Assembly (NCBI GenBank): GCA_965250215.1
Contig: CBDFNN010000004.1
Span: 2,976,001-3,040,000 of the forward strand
Reading direction: 5' to 3'
Origin: CBDFNN01 sp965250215
GTDB taxonomy: Bacteria > Bacteroidota > Rhodothermia > Rhodothermales > DATKEJ01
Length of the DNA stretch: 64,000 bases
Made by a program: the position numbers and the translations under genes
Shown: positions 16,177 to 25,690 of the stretch, piece after piece
Layout: each line of letters opens with the position of its first letter
Position numbering within the stretch: the first letter of the stretch is position 1
The notes under the pieces: generated by a model
Seen by the model: only the letters and a program-made list of their open reading frames with translations
Databases searched by the model: none
What the model was told of the DNA's origin: nothing

Positions 16177-17016
16177 CTATTTTCTACGAAGATAGATCAA
16201 TTCACTCTTACTGAATCCGGGCCTAGACACGACTACAAGATAAGCACCAACCGGATGCTCTCTGAGGTCAAATTTAAAGTTCGAGCTGCTAGTTTTTCCT
16301 GAAGACATTTCCCGACCTCTGAGGTCATAAACACTGAGTTGATATTCGGAAACGCCAGCTAGGTCACTGATACTCGCAGTAAAACTTCCTTGTCCAGGAT
16401 TAGGGTAGACATGGAGGAAGTCTTGATCTTTGTGTAGATCCCCCGCTTGAGAAGTCCGGAGAATTTCCGAAACTTCGATTCTTTGATTGAACAAAGAGTC
16501 GGCTGCCCCATCCTGCCAAAAACCCAATAGATCCGACGCGAAGATAAAAGCATCCTTTGAGACTAAATAGCCAAGACCGAAGTTGCCCGTATTCTCTCCA
16601 GCTTTCAGAACAATCTTTGCTGTGTGACGCACTGGTGTCGAATCTACTCCATAGCTAGCGTCCGTGATAAGATCAATCCATTTCATTCCAGCGCTGGGAG
16701 CTCGAACAGAATCTGTCTTTGATACTTGCTGGTTGTCAACATTGCTGAGCCAATTATCGCGCAAATCAATTTCTCCCTGTCCTAAACTTCCAGTGTAGCT
16801 TCCAGAAATAAAACTCCAGTCTAGCGGCATCATAATAGAAAGCGTGCCACGCCAGGGATTGGCATCAGCGGTTGAATCAACGACCGAAATCGAAATCTCG
16901 AACTCCTCCCCGGTATCTACCTTGTCTGGTTGAATCAATTCTGTAATCAAGCAAGACGACAGCAGAAAGCACAAGACAGTAAATCCAAGAATACTCTTTA
17001 CATCGTCTCTTGACAT
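16177..17016 (-). CDS. Exported protein with possible lipobox and T9SS type A sorting domain
   Basis: The N-terminus has a hydrophobic stretch ending LLSSCL, which fits a lipoprotein signal with Cys about residue 22. The middle (about 40-195) is beta-rich and unrecognised. The last about 75 residues form a T9SS type A C-terminal sorting domain: FLHVYPNPGQGSF, YQLSVYDLRGREM, a GAYLVVVS strand and a basic end (YLRRK). Such domains direct passage through the outer membrane by type IX secretion, and porU/porV are in this window. Lipidation and a T9SS tail together are unusual, so one of the two signals may not be used. It stands alone between convergent and divergent neighbours. Confidence 0.75.
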   Translation of the reverse strand: MSRDDVKSILGFTVLCFLLSSCLITELIQPDKVDTGEEFEISISVVDSTADANPWRGTLSIMMPLDWSFISGSYTGSLGQGEIDLRDNWLSNVDNQQVSKTDSVRAPSAGMKWIDLITDASYGVDSTPVRHTAKIVLKAGENTGNFGLGYLVSKDAFIFASDLLGFWQDGAADSLFNQRIEVSEILRTSQAGDLHKDQDFLHVYPNPGQGSFTASISDLAGVSEYQLSVYDLRGREMSSGKTSSSNFKFDLREHPVGAYLVVVSRPGFSKSELIYLRRK

Positions 17017-17134
17017 GAGGTGATTTAATAGACGTTGCGATCTTTATCTAATAATACAAATTACTTTCCTACTCATTCCTAGCCAGTTGGATATAAGATT
17101 TGAGTGTGATTCATCCGGTAATAGTAGAGCAAAG

Positions 17135-17196
17135 TCCAAGTTCTCAATTCGTGCTTATCGGTTCGTCAAAGCGATGGCAGTTCTTTTGAACTTGGA
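17135..17196. repeat. 9-bp inverted repeat TCCAAGTTC/GAACTTGGA
   Basis: The arms at 17135-17143 and 17188-17196 are perfect reverse complements, 44 bases apart. They lie in the divergent intergenic region before the HemW-like gene. It may be a pair of regulator half-sites or chance. Confidence 0.4.
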
Positions 17197-17239
17197 TTGA
17201 TTTGATCTACAACAAATCCTCTCCGCTAGTTCAAAAACC

Positions 17240-18433
17240 GTGTATAACCTCCACGTATCTTGCGTCGTGTCCGTGATCTATAACCATATCCCATTTCGGA
17301 AACGCCCCCGCGTTTTTGACACTGCCTATACAGTTTCTCCCGAGCCCATTCCCAATTCGCTCGTTTCAGCCATGATTGAAGAAATTGCCTACTACGGCGA
17401 TAGATATGGAAATAGAGAAGCCGTCTCAGCAATATTATTTGGCGGAGGCGACGCAAGTTTGCTAAGTTTTAAGCACCTGCATGAACTCCTCAGGCATTAT
17501 GATGACCATTTTAAACTCTCGCCTGACGTAGAGATCTCCGTAGAGCTTGACCCATCTGGAGAAGTTGTGAGAGATCTTGAAACACTTGCTTCGATCGGAG
17601 TAAATCGATTAAGCATTTCCGCGATTTCCTTCTTCCAAGAAGACATAGATTTGTTAGGAGGAAGTCACAGTGCTGAGGCGACAGAACAAGTTATTGAAAG
17701 AGCACGCCATGCTGGCATCGAAAACATTTCTCTTGATCTCTTCTTTGGCCTACCTGAAAGAGACCTCGAATATTGGGGTGCCAACTTGGAAAAAGCTCAC
17801 CGGCTTGGAGTACCGCACCTATCAATCTACGGGCTCACAGGTGACGAGGTTGAAACTATCGAAGAAGAAGAATTGCCTGAACCCTTGCATGTCGTTTTCG
17901 AAAATGAAGAGGATGAACAATACCTTTTCAGCATGGAATACCTAGAAGCAAAGGGCTACACTCAATACGACATCTGTAATTTTGCACGAGAGGGTCATCA
18001 GTCGAAAAACGCTCATGCCTATTCTGAACTACAGAACTACTTAGGTATTGGGCCATCGGCTCACTCACTCTGGAAATCCGGCCTTCCAGATCCTTCCATT
18101 TACCGATGGTCCAATGTACCCAACATCGCCCAATACGAACGTCTACTTTTCAATCATAACCTTCCATTAGAACAGAAATATCCCGTAGATTTGGCAGAAT
18201 GGGCTAGCGAATATATAATGCTCCGTCTTCGCTCTACGGAAGGATTAAATCTAGATTTGTTGGATTCCGAATATGGAATCGACCTGCTTGGTGATCACCT
18301 TAAATTTCTCGCTGAACTGGAATCCGAGCAGCTCATTGAACCGATTCGGAATTCGATTTTGCGACTGACGCGTCAGGGTCGGCTTAGGTCAGATATGATT
18401 GTGCATCGTCTCCTGGAAAACGAATCTCAATAG
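17240..18433 (+). CDS. HemW-like protein lacking the radical-SAM cysteine motif
   Basis: The sequence follows HemW/CPO-like radical SAM proteins along its length: IYNHIPF near the start, an ILFGGGDASLLS loop, GVNRLSISAISFF, NISLDLFFGLP, HLSIYGLT, NYLGIGPSAHS and a C-terminal winged-helix part. HemW normally carries CxxxCxxC for a 4Fe-4S cluster just after IPF. Here that stretch reads IPFRKRPRVFDTAY, so all three cysteines are replaced (R, R, D). The SAM-binding GGGTPS loop is also altered to GGGDAS. Radical-SAM chemistry is therefore not expected; haem binding or a scaffold role is possible. No ATG is available: GTG at 17240 or at 17273 (giving MIYNHIPF) would start it. Confidence 0.85.
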   Translation: MYNLHVSCVVSVIYNHIPFRKRPRVFDTAYTVSPEPIPNSLVSAMIEEIAYYGDRYGNREAVSAILFGGGDASLLSFKHLHELLRHYDDHFKLSPDVEISVELDPSGEVVRDLETLASIGVNRLSISAISFFQEDIDLLGGSHSAEATEQVIERARHAGIENISLDLFFGLPERDLEYWGANLEKAHRLGVPHLSIYGLTGDEVETIEEEELPEPLHVVFENEEDEQYLFSMEYLEAKGYTQYDICNFAREGHQSKNAHAYSELQNYLGIGPSAHSLWKSGLPDPSIYRWSNVPNIAQYERLLFNHNLPLEQKYPVDLAEWASEYIMLRLRSTEGLNLDLLDSEYGIDLLGDHLKFLAELESEQLIEPIRNSILRLTRQGRLRSDMIVHRLLENESQ

Positions 18434-18454
18434 CAGTTAGAGAGAAGCCACTCC

Positions 18455-18976
18455 TCACTCCTCCAACCTGTTCCAGGTAATTTTATCAGCCTCGGTAATT
18501 CCGTTGCGATCGATAAACCCAGATTCAACCTCGAGTACATATCTAGCTGGCCCCGTAGAGACAGTATGCTCTGTCGACATCGGCTTAACGTATTTCTCGA
18601 TATTGACAATGCTGCCGTCCTGGTTAAAAAAGAAGAAGTCTAGAGACAAAGGAGTGTTGGCCATCCAAAAGCTTTGCATACTTGGTCGATCGAATACGAA
18701 AAGCATTCCTTGACTATCTCCTATGGATGATCTTTGCATCAGACCTCGCTCTCTAAGAGAGTCCGTATCTGCTATTTCAAGCTCGATCTCCTTAATAACA
18801 GATCCATCCTCCCTTGTGAAAGCCAAATTCCCATCCTTTCTGAAGGGTATATCTTTTGTTGGATTGATCAATTTTTTTCCTGAAGCAGTGCCAGTATTTC
18901 CTCCTGAATCGTTACATGACATCAAGCCAATGGAGAGAAATGATGCTACTATTAGAATTGGTAGAGAACGAGACAT
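18455..18976 (-). CDS. DUF192 lipoprotein
   Basis: The N-terminus is a lipoprotein signal (SIGLMSC, Cys at about 21). A glycine/serine/threonine spacer follows, then a full DUF192 domain of about 110 residues: LEIADTDSLRERGLMQRSS, GMLFVFDRPSMQSFWMANT, PLSLDFFFFNQDGSIVNI, ARYVLEVESGF. DUF192 proteins are small periplasmic or membrane-anchored beta-barrel folds with no firmly known function. It is convergent with the HemW-like gene. Confidence 0.9.
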   Translation of the reverse strand: MSRSLPILIVASFLSIGLMSCNDSGGNTGTASGKKLINPTKDIPFRKDGNLAFTREDGSVIKEIELEIADTDSLRERGLMQRSSIGDSQGMLFVFDRPSMQSFWMANTPLSLDFFFFNQDGSIVNIEKYVKPMSTEHTVSTGPARYVLEVESGFIDRNGITEADKITWNRLEE

Positions 18977-19181
18977 AGAACTATAATTAAGGCTGATTTA
19001 CAAAGTTTGGATAGATAGCTTGGCAATTCAAATTGGTTTCGGGAAAAGCAAAATATCTTGAGCGATGAACCAAACTATTCTGTTCACCAAGGTCTCAAAT
19101 ATACGAGAAGTCACTCGGGGGCTATGATGTTTACAACGTCTAGCATAGACCATCTCGTACATTTGATCAAAAGTCTGCATC

Positions 19182-19433
19182 ATGAAGTTAAATCAGCTAC
19201 TCAGAATCGTTAACGGCCTCGCCGGTGATTCAGATATCGAATTCACCGAGCAAGGGGTAAATATCACCTTTTCTACTCCTCATTGCTCGGGAAGTGTAAT
19301 TATTGGCGACCAGCAACAATTGACCGTAAAGACACGTCTCGCCACTCGTATAACCTCCGACTTCAACGCTCTGAATCTCCGAGATGAAATCGACTATTCG
19401 ATACAATCGATGAAATCGTCGAAGCTTGCTTAA
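19182..19433 (+). CDS. Small hypothetical protein
   Basis: This 83-residue frame begins with ATG and fills the space between a divergent and a convergent gene. It shows alternating hydrophobic strands (GVNITFSTP, GSVIIGDQQQLTVKTRLA) and a C-terminal helix. I do not recognise it. Codon use looks like that of neighbours, but no Shine-Dalgarno sequence is evident, so the gene is plausible rather than sure. Confidence 0.5.
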   Translation: MKLNQLLRIVNGLAGDSDIEFTEQGVNITFSTPHCSGSVIIGDQQQLTVKTRLATRITSDFNALNLRDEIDYSIQSMKSSKLA

Positions 19434-19446
19434 ACAGTTTTTAGTT

Positions 19447-22400
19447 CTAGAATATTAAACTGACCTGCATCCTGACATTGTGTATCGTGGGTGCATCTTG
19501 TGGAGATCGGCCATCATACAGAAGTGAGGCTCTCACCATTTGGCTGATTAAATATTGACCTTGAAGATTCCAGAGATAAGAGCGTCCAGCTCCCCTGCCA
19601 TCTGTCAATTCAAAAGCAGCCTGCCCAAAAGGATCATCCCCTTCCACTACAATATCCGAAGTTTCAAAACGACCAGATATTTGCATTTTCGTATTGCGAT
19701 TGTATCGAAGTTGCAATGGCAGCTTAATGAGTCGGGCACCTTTGGTTTCACTGGCTAGTGACGAATTGTCTTTGTCACTATATGAAATACCAAGTGAAAT
19801 TTGGAGTTGCTTTTTATAGTTAATCCAGAATTCTGGATTGAATGTGTTCGCTGTTATCCGAAACACACGTGATGCGAAGTTACTTTCGGAGGCATTGACC
19901 GATCTTTCTGTAAGCAGCTTGAAACCATATTTTGAACTTGGTTTGAATTCAAGTTCTATCCGAGCTCGACTGTTTTCCCTCCCTTCGCGACCAGCAGCTA
20001 GATTGTTGGCGCTCTCAATGCGGCTTACAAAAAGCCTGACGCCGTAGTCAGGGATCCCTTTGAATAATTCAACCCGCTGTTCTAATCGGAGTCTTCCATT
20101 GACAGTAGTGCTATCACCAAGAATTGCAAAATAGTCTGGGACGTAAATCTTTGATATTTCTTGCTCTGAACTTTTGACTTGAAAATCAAAGAGACTTTGA
20201 GTCCAAACAAATGAAAGTAGACGCCTCAGGCCATCAGAATCCGACTTCCAAAGACGACGAGGGTCCAAGGTAAATCTGAATCTCGACTGGACATTGATAA
20301 CGGATTGTAGTTCATCTGAGGGAACGAAGCTTCGTATATAACTGCCTTCCAGGGGAGTAGTCTCTCTAATGAATTCGTCGATCTGAAGAATGCCATCCTC
20401 ATTTGCATCCACCCAAACGAACTCGCCAAACTCGGTCCCAGTCCTGATGTAAGTTTCCTGTAAAGTCGGTGTCTTTTCAGTTAGAGCCTCATAGCGCCAA
20501 TCTGCCTGAATGGATCTCTTAAATGGAGTAAATCGAGATGTCCAACGAAATGCTAAGGATGCTCCGTCTTTCTCGTTCTGATCAATGCGATATCTGTCGG
20601 AGAACTGCCTGTTCCTATATCCCAGGGTCGCGTTGGTACTCAAGTTGCGATGAGGCTTTATGTCCGTCTCGATACTCAGAGTATTGGAAGTCGAACGATC
20701 CAAGAGTTCCCCTTCAATCACACCCTGATCAGAACGCAATTCATATGACCCTGTGAGGCTCCATGAAGAAAAATCGACTGTCACCCCCGGTCGGATCTCA
20801 GTAAATGTAAGTGACAAAGGAGAAAAATTGCCCACATCGTTACCATCCAGCAGTTTTTGACTTCGATTCTCGGATTCAAATTCAAAATTTGGAATGACTC
20901 GTCCTCCCATGAGTGACCGGTTCATTCTAAGTTTTTGGCGAAACCAACGACCATCTATTGATTGACCAAAGTTGTCTTTGGAATCGATCAAGTCGAGTTT
21001 ATAGATCGTTTCAGGCAAGCGAGCTTCACGGGTTTCAAATCCAATTCCCAGTCTGGAACCATTAAAAATGTCTCCTAAGCTCAATCGTCCTATCTCAGCG
21101 TTAAGATGACTTCGTTCAGTGAATTCCATTCTAGTGCTAAAGCTTGTTTCCGATTCCTGTGCGTCGGTGATCGGACCGGTTGCAGAAAACGAAGTGCCTA
21201 AGTTCCATTTTCGAGAGTATTCAACATCTCTTGTCCTGTCGAAGGATTCGAAATATCGATCTCTCGAATTAGTTTTCAATTCAGCCGAAAATCTTGCGAT
21301 GTTGAAATCCCCGTAGGCGAGATCAACCGGTAATATCTTTGCACCACCCACAAGAGCAATTCCCAAATCGTCCTCAGAGTCGATATCGGAAACTCTGTTT
21401 AAATCGTTGGTGGATTGCGCAAATTCGCCATAGAATTGAAGTCCTTTGATCGGCTCAATATCAGCTCGAAAATCTACGAGTTGTTGCAGTTTGGGCTTGG
21501 GTAAGACTCGTACAGGCAAGTAATTACCGCCATCACCGACCCATTCAAAAACAACACCATTTACCTTCCTTCCCACCCTTATATAGCTACCGGTACCTGT
21601 TGTGACTCGGCTGAAATTAACCCTATATACTTCAGAGACATCGGTGGTATCAGAGAGGGGAAGAAATATCTCCACTTGTTGGCCAGCCATCATGGTGTCA
21701 GCACGAACGTATTGAACATAGTTTGCCTCTGGGTCGAATTCGACGCGCTCCTCACCGGGACGTTGCGGAATGGAGTCACCTGCAAATTGCAAAAGTGAAT
21801 CGTCGGCGGCTGTTAACCCCAGCTCCGCACTGAAGGCTCTGCTATCTGCTTCTCGCAGTACAGTTGTCCTAAATGTTGCTCGCTCGCTACCATCAGACCG
21901 TTGCCACAAATTCAGCGTTGCTTGAGATCCGAGTAGAGTTCGAGTGAAGCGATTGGTCGTGTATTCAAATTCGACATTGATCCGCATCTCCTGGGTAACG
22001 AGTCGCTTCGAACTAAAATGGATCTCGCCTTGGGCATAGTCTATGATGTAATCATTCGATTCGCCTCTGATTAGTAACTCGCCATCAATATAGATGCGCT
22101 CCGTTCCAGCAATGACTATAATGAATCGCTCCCCTTCTTTACCTTCGAGACGATAAGGTCCCTGAACTCCATCTAATGCTACGAGGGTTTGCGCTTGAAA
22201 AATGCCCTTTGATGCTGCACCAGCCACAACAACACTTCCGTCGCCGATGAAACTCCCAGGGATGTCAGGTAAATTTCCCTGTAAAGCGATGCCAGTTTGC
22301 TTTCGTCTAAACGGTGCATAGTCCGTGTTAGAAAAACGAAGGTCATAGTCACCAAGCGTTGCGGATCCTTGACTGGACTCAAGCTGCATAAACACTTTAT

Positions 22401-23037
22401 CAAATTCCCTCAGCCTCTGTGTGGTACCCTCGGGTTGAATTGGAGTGTCTTCATCAGACAGGACAGCTTTTAGATTCACACCCTCAGAAACCTCTCCAGC
22501 AAGTTGAATTCTCATTCCGGATTGAAGAGAAACATCTCTACTATTTCCAGCTGTAAATCCCCTCGTGATGGAGCCACTTCGCTCCAGCTTGCTGTCACCA
22601 AATAGACTAAACTCCTCTACCTCTAGACTTGCAAGATATTCCTCGACCACTCCACCAAGAAAGGCTGAATCTGGATTGAATGGCTTTATTCGTCTGCGAT
22701 AATACTCGTCGCGAATGACTAGAGGCAATACTTTATATCGGAGCGTCAGAAGATCGCCGATCTGAAAATAAGTGCTATCAAGGAGTATCTGTCCATACCT
22801 GTGATTGATTGCGTAGAAAGAGCTGTCGACCACGATGCTATCTCGACGAATATTTAAGCTCTGTCGAATAATAAATGGACGCAAACTCAATACGCGACTC
22901 TCCGACACCGACAAACTATCCACAAGCCATTCTCCAGGGAGAAGACTTCCAGTGTCTTGGGCATTCGCGTTCTGGTTCTTACAGAGGATTCCGAAGAACA
23001 GTGAACACAGAAATATTCGAGTAAGGACGCTCGCCAA
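19447..23037 (-). CDS. Large outer-membrane beta-barrel protein, SprA-like FCB family
   Basis: This 1196-residue exported protein has a signal peptide (about 1-26, ending ANAQ). Its N-terminal half carries segments I associate with SprA-related outer-membrane proteins of the FCB group: RSGSITRGFTAG, DVSLQSGMRIQLAGEV, LSDEDTPIQPEGTTQ, EFDKVFMQLE, SATLGDYDLRF, GVQGPYRLEGKEGERFIIV, ERIYIDGELLIRGESNDY and TYAQGEIHFSSKRL-like sequence. The rest is rich in alternating aromatic strands, consistent with a large barrel. It is half the length of SprA, the T9SS translocon, so function should not be transferred. The start is TTG at 23037, the only start codon between an upstream stop and the signal peptide. 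Confidence 0.75.
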   Translation of the reverse strand: MASVLTRIFLCSLFFGILCKNQNANAQDTGSLLPGEWLVDSLSVSESRVLSLRPFIIRQSLNIRRDSIVVDSSFYAINHRYGQILLDSTYFQIGDLLTLRYKVLPLVIRDEYYRRRIKPFNPDSAFLGGVVEEYLASLEVEEFSLFGDSKLERSGSITRGFTAGNSRDVSLQSGMRIQLAGEVSEGVNLKAVLSDEDTPIQPEGTTQRLREFDKVFMQLESSQGSATLGDYDLRFSNTDYAPFRRKQTGIALQGNLPDIPGSFIGDGSVVVAGAASKGIFQAQTLVALDGVQGPYRLEGKEGERFIIVIAGTERIYIDGELLIRGESNDYIIDYAQGEIHFSSKRLVTQEMRINVEFEYTTNRFTRTLLGSQATLNLWQRSDGSERATFRTTVLREADSRAFSAELGLTAADDSLLQFAGDSIPQRPGEERVEFDPEANYVQYVRADTMMAGQQVEIFLPLSDTTDVSEVYRVNFSRVTTGTGSYIRVGRKVNGVVFEWVGDGGNYLPVRVLPKPKLQQLVDFRADIEPIKGLQFYGEFAQSTNDLNRVSDIDSEDDLGIALVGGAKILPVDLAYGDFNIARFSAELKTNSRDRYFESFDRTRDVEYSRKWNLGTSFSATGPITDAQESETSFSTRMEFTERSHLNAEIGRLSLGDIFNGSRLGIGFETREARLPETIYKLDLIDSKDNFGQSIDGRWFRQKLRMNRSLMGGRVIPNFEFESENRSQKLLDGNDVGNFSPLSLTFTEIRPGVTVDFSSWSLTGSYELRSDQGVIEGELLDRSTSNTLSIETDIKPHRNLSTNATLGYRNRQFSDRYRIDQNEKDGASLAFRWTSRFTPFKRSIQADWRYEALTEKTPTLQETYIRTGTEFGEFVWVDANEDGILQIDEFIRETTPLEGSYIRSFVPSDELQSVINVQSRFRFTLDPRRLWKSDSDGLRRLLSFVWTQSLFDFQVKSSEQEISKIYVPDYFAILGDSTTVNGRLRLEQRVELFKGIPDYGVRLFVSRIESANNLAAGREGRENSRARIELEFKPSSKYGFKLLTERSVNASESNFASRVFRITANTFNPEFWINYKKQLQISLGISYSDKDNSSLASETKGARLIKLPLQLRYNRNTKMQISGRFETSDIVVEGDDPFGQAAFELTDGRGAGRSYLWNLQGQYLISQMVRASLLYDGRSPQDAPTIHNVRMQVSLIF

Positions 23038-23100
23038 TTTGGCTCAATTATAAACGATCAATAGATCAATGACTTGTAGCGATCTGTCTTATTCTTTCTA

Positions 23101-23982
23101 TTAGCTTGTCCAAGGAAATCTGAGAAGTCTAGCTTCGGTCAAAATGTACAACGCACCATCCCTAGCGGTCATGTCCACGATGTCGTCCTCAATTCCAATT
23201 TCAAAGGTCCGAATCAAACGACCTTGTTGATTAAAAAACAGCAGGTGTTTGGGAAGCACCAAAACGACGTAGTCTTCAACGGTAGTCACGGCTTGAATAT
23301 CAACGGCAAGACCCTCGTAGATCTTCTTTATGTAATTGCCAAACCAGTCGTAAACAAATACAGACTTGTCGGCACGATCTGCAACATAAACATGTCCATC
23401 TTTGCCCAAAGTCAAGGAAACTGGTTCAGACAGAGACTCACCCATAGTATCGATGCCTCCAAATGATCGCTCTAGTCTCTTGCTAGAATTCCACTTCAAT
23501 ACCTCACCTCTGTCAGCATCGAGCGCAAATAACTCTCCACTTTCAGCCGCAGCAACTCCGATGGGTCGACCTTCTTCTGTACCAGAATTTAATTCCTGGT
23601 CATCTCTGCGCTCTCCAAAAGTATCGCCCTTTCGTGCCTCTGCAAGTTGTGTTGAAATCGTCTGAAGGTGAAGAAACTCCCCAGAATACTTTCGAATTTC
23701 GCCGTTGCCGGCATCTGCGACAAATATCAATAGCCCGTTTGTAGGATCGATATCGAGTGGTTCATCGAACTCGTAGTTTCCAATTCCAGGACCTCCAAAA
23801 CTCTCTAAAAAAAGGCCTTCTTTCGTGAAGGTTGAAATCGTCGAGTCATCTGCATCTACGACATAAATAGTCCCGGAGGGATCTGAGGCGACCGACTGTG
23901 CTCTTGAGAATTGAGCCAGAACTTGATATTCGGATAGAAGAGAGTCCGCTATTTGTGCTCTTGATTCTTTAGCACAAAACAT
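23101..23982 (-). CDS. NHL-repeat beta-propeller, exported
   Basis: The protein has several NHL-type blades (SVASDPSGTIYVVDADDSTISTF, PLDIDPTNGLLIFVADAGNGEIRKY, PVSLTLGKDGHVYVADRADKSVFVYD), suggesting a six-bladed propeller. The listed start is the first ATG, giving MFCAKESRAQ. The frame stays open upstream and reads SSYFFLVLITLMFCAKESRAQ, which looks like a complete signal peptide, but no ATG, GTG or TTG lies in frame there. A rare start codon or a sequence error is therefore likely, and the real start may be near 24020-24030. It lies between purD and the large outer-membrane protein on the same strand and may be its periplasmic partner. Confidence 0.75.
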   Translation of the reverse strand: MFCAKESRAQIADSLLSEYQVLAQFSRAQSVASDPSGTIYVVDADDSTISTFTKEGLFLESFGGPGIGNYEFDEPLDIDPTNGLLIFVADAGNGEIRKYSGEFLHLQTISTQLAEARKGDTFGERRDDQELNSGTEEGRPIGVAAAESGELFALDADRGEVLKWNSSKRLERSFGGIDTMGESLSEPVSLTLGKDGHVYVADRADKSVFVYDWFGNYIKKIYEGLAVDIQAVTTVEDYVVLVLPKHLLFFNQQGRLIRTFEIGIEDDIVDMTARDGALYILTEARLLRFPWTS

Positions 23983-24065
23983 CAGTGTTATTAAGACTAG
24001 GAAGAAATAACTCGACTTGACCGAAAGCCGGATAGACTGATATTCGATAGTCCCAGAAAGCTGAG

Positions 24066-25367
24066 TTATACTCGTTGATCGAGATTCTCTATTCTTCTTA
24101 AGCCCTTCTGTCCTATGTCTTTTCTGAAAAATGATTTTTCGAAATTGATTTCTTCTATGCCGACGTAGGCTTGTTTGATCGCTTCGCTTAATATTCCAGC
24201 TCTTCCTGAAACGGCCAACACTCGCCCTCCTGTTGTGATGTAACTACCGTCATTTTGACGTTTTGTGCCAGCGTGAAATACGAGAGTTCCATGATTAGAG
24301 GCCGCCTCTAATCCATTGATGAGATACCCCGTTTCATACGCAGAAGGATATCCTCCAGAAGCCAAAACCACGCAAGCCATAAAGTCCTTTGAAAGCTCCA
24401 GGGGATAGTCGGCTACTCCGCCCTCCGCAACACAACTCATTAGCGAGACAAAATCCGACTTGATCAAGGGCATCACTACCTGCGTCTCGGGATCACCCAT
24501 TCTACAATTGTACTCAACGACTTTCGGTCCGTCCTGTGTAATCATAAGACCGATATAAAGAAAACCATTAAAAGGATGTCCTTCCCTTGCCATCCCATTG
24601 ATACTCGGCTCAACAACTTTCTGTCGGACTTCTTCTAATAGTTGGCTCGTCATTATCGGTGCTGGAGCATAAGCACCCATCCCCCCCGTATTTGGTCCGA
24701 TGTCTCCCTCTCCCACTCGTTTGTGATCCTGGGCAGTCGAGAGTAAAACGTAGTCCTTGCCATCACTGACAGCAAAAACACTGGCTTCCTCTCCCTCCAT
24801 GAACTCTTCAACCACAACACGCCTACCGGCAGATCCAAAGGCGTCACCACTCAACATAGCCTCCATCGTCTGAACGGCGTGCTCATTCGATTCACAAATT
24901 ATGACACCCTTCCCTCCTGCGAGTCCGTCCGCCTTCAAGACAGTCGGAGTCTTAACTCCTCGACAGTAGTCGAGAGCCTCGTCAATTTGATTGCCAGTGA
25001 AGCTTCTAAAAGAGGCTGTTGGGATGTTATGCCTTGTCATAAACTCCTTTGCGAAGTCTTTGCTACCCTCCAATCTTGCAGCTGCTGCTGAAGGACCTAC
25101 GACTTTACATCCCCCCTTTCTGAGTCTATCGGCTAGACCCAATACAAGAGGTGCCTCTGGGCCGATGATAACCAAATCGATGCCTTCTGTATCAGTAAAA
25201 TCAGCGAGTCCAGCAAGGTCTGTCGCCTGAATATCAACATTTCTAGCAATCTCGGCCGTCCCACCATTTCCAGGTGCACAAAACAATTTTTCTGCGAGTG
25301 GGCTTTCTTTGCATTTCAAAAGAAGGGCGTGTTCTCGTCCTCCAGATCCAACAACAAGAATTTTCAT
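24066..25367 (-). CDS. purD: Phosphoribosylamine-glycine ligase (GAR synthetase)
   Basis: PurD performs the second step of purine synthesis, joining glycine to phosphoribosylamine with ATP. The N-terminus MKILVVGSGGREHALL is diagnostic. Other blocks are LFCAPGNGGTAEIA, VVGPSAAAARLEGSKDFAK, TVLKADGLAGGKGV, the ATP-grasp segment VVEEFMEGEEASVFAV, DHKRVGEGDIGPNTGGMGAY and VVEYNCRMGDPETQVVMP. Length is 433 residues from the ATG at 25367, about the family norm. Nine upstream codons in frame are probably untranslated. No other pur gene is nearby. Confidence 0.97.
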   Translation of the reverse strand: MKILVVGSGGREHALLLKCKESPLAEKLFCAPGNGGTAEIARNVDIQATDLAGLADFTDTEGIDLVIIGPEAPLVLGLADRLRKGGCKVVGPSAAAARLEGSKDFAKEFMTRHNIPTASFRSFTGNQIDEALDYCRGVKTPTVLKADGLAGGKGVIICESNEHAVQTMEAMLSGDAFGSAGRRVVVEEFMEGEEASVFAVSDGKDYVLLSTAQDHKRVGEGDIGPNTGGMGAYAPAPIMTSQLLEEVRQKVVEPSINGMAREGHPFNGFLYIGLMITQDGPKVVEYNCRMGDPETQVVMPLIKSDFVSLMSCVAEGGVADYPLELSKDFMACVVLASGGYPSAYETGYLINGLEAASNHGTLVFHAGTKRQNDGSYITTGGRVLAVSGRAGILSEAIKQAYVGIEEINFEKSFFRKDIGQKGLRRIENLDQRV

Positions 25368-25690
25368 AAGCGTTTCAGTGGAAAAATAATTCAACGGGTG
25401 GAAATATCTAGTAATGATTCTGGAAGGTCGGGATTTTTGGGAATACCCGATTAGCGAAATTGTCTAATTCATCCAATCATTTAATTTTGAACTGTCTTTA
25501 GAGAGATATCGGATCAGAAATTCTCCCTATCAATATTGGTTTGTTGTCCAAACGACTCTAGACAAAGAGTGCGATATTTTCTGTATTTGTCACGATTATT
25601 CAGTACGTAGTTCATGTATTATTAAACTTTTAGCCGTCGCAACCACCTTAGATTCAGGAATTCCGTCCATCCTTATTAAATTTGCCTGCA
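25368..25690. other. Divergent intergenic region between purD and the envelope cluster
   Basis: About 320 AT-rich bases carry the upstream sequences of purD (minus) and the 25691 gene (plus). A short TCGGG/CCCGA inverted repeat lies at 25428-25450. I see no tRNA, no small gene and no confident riboswitch; a purine riboswitch core was looked for and not recognised. Confidence 0.5.
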
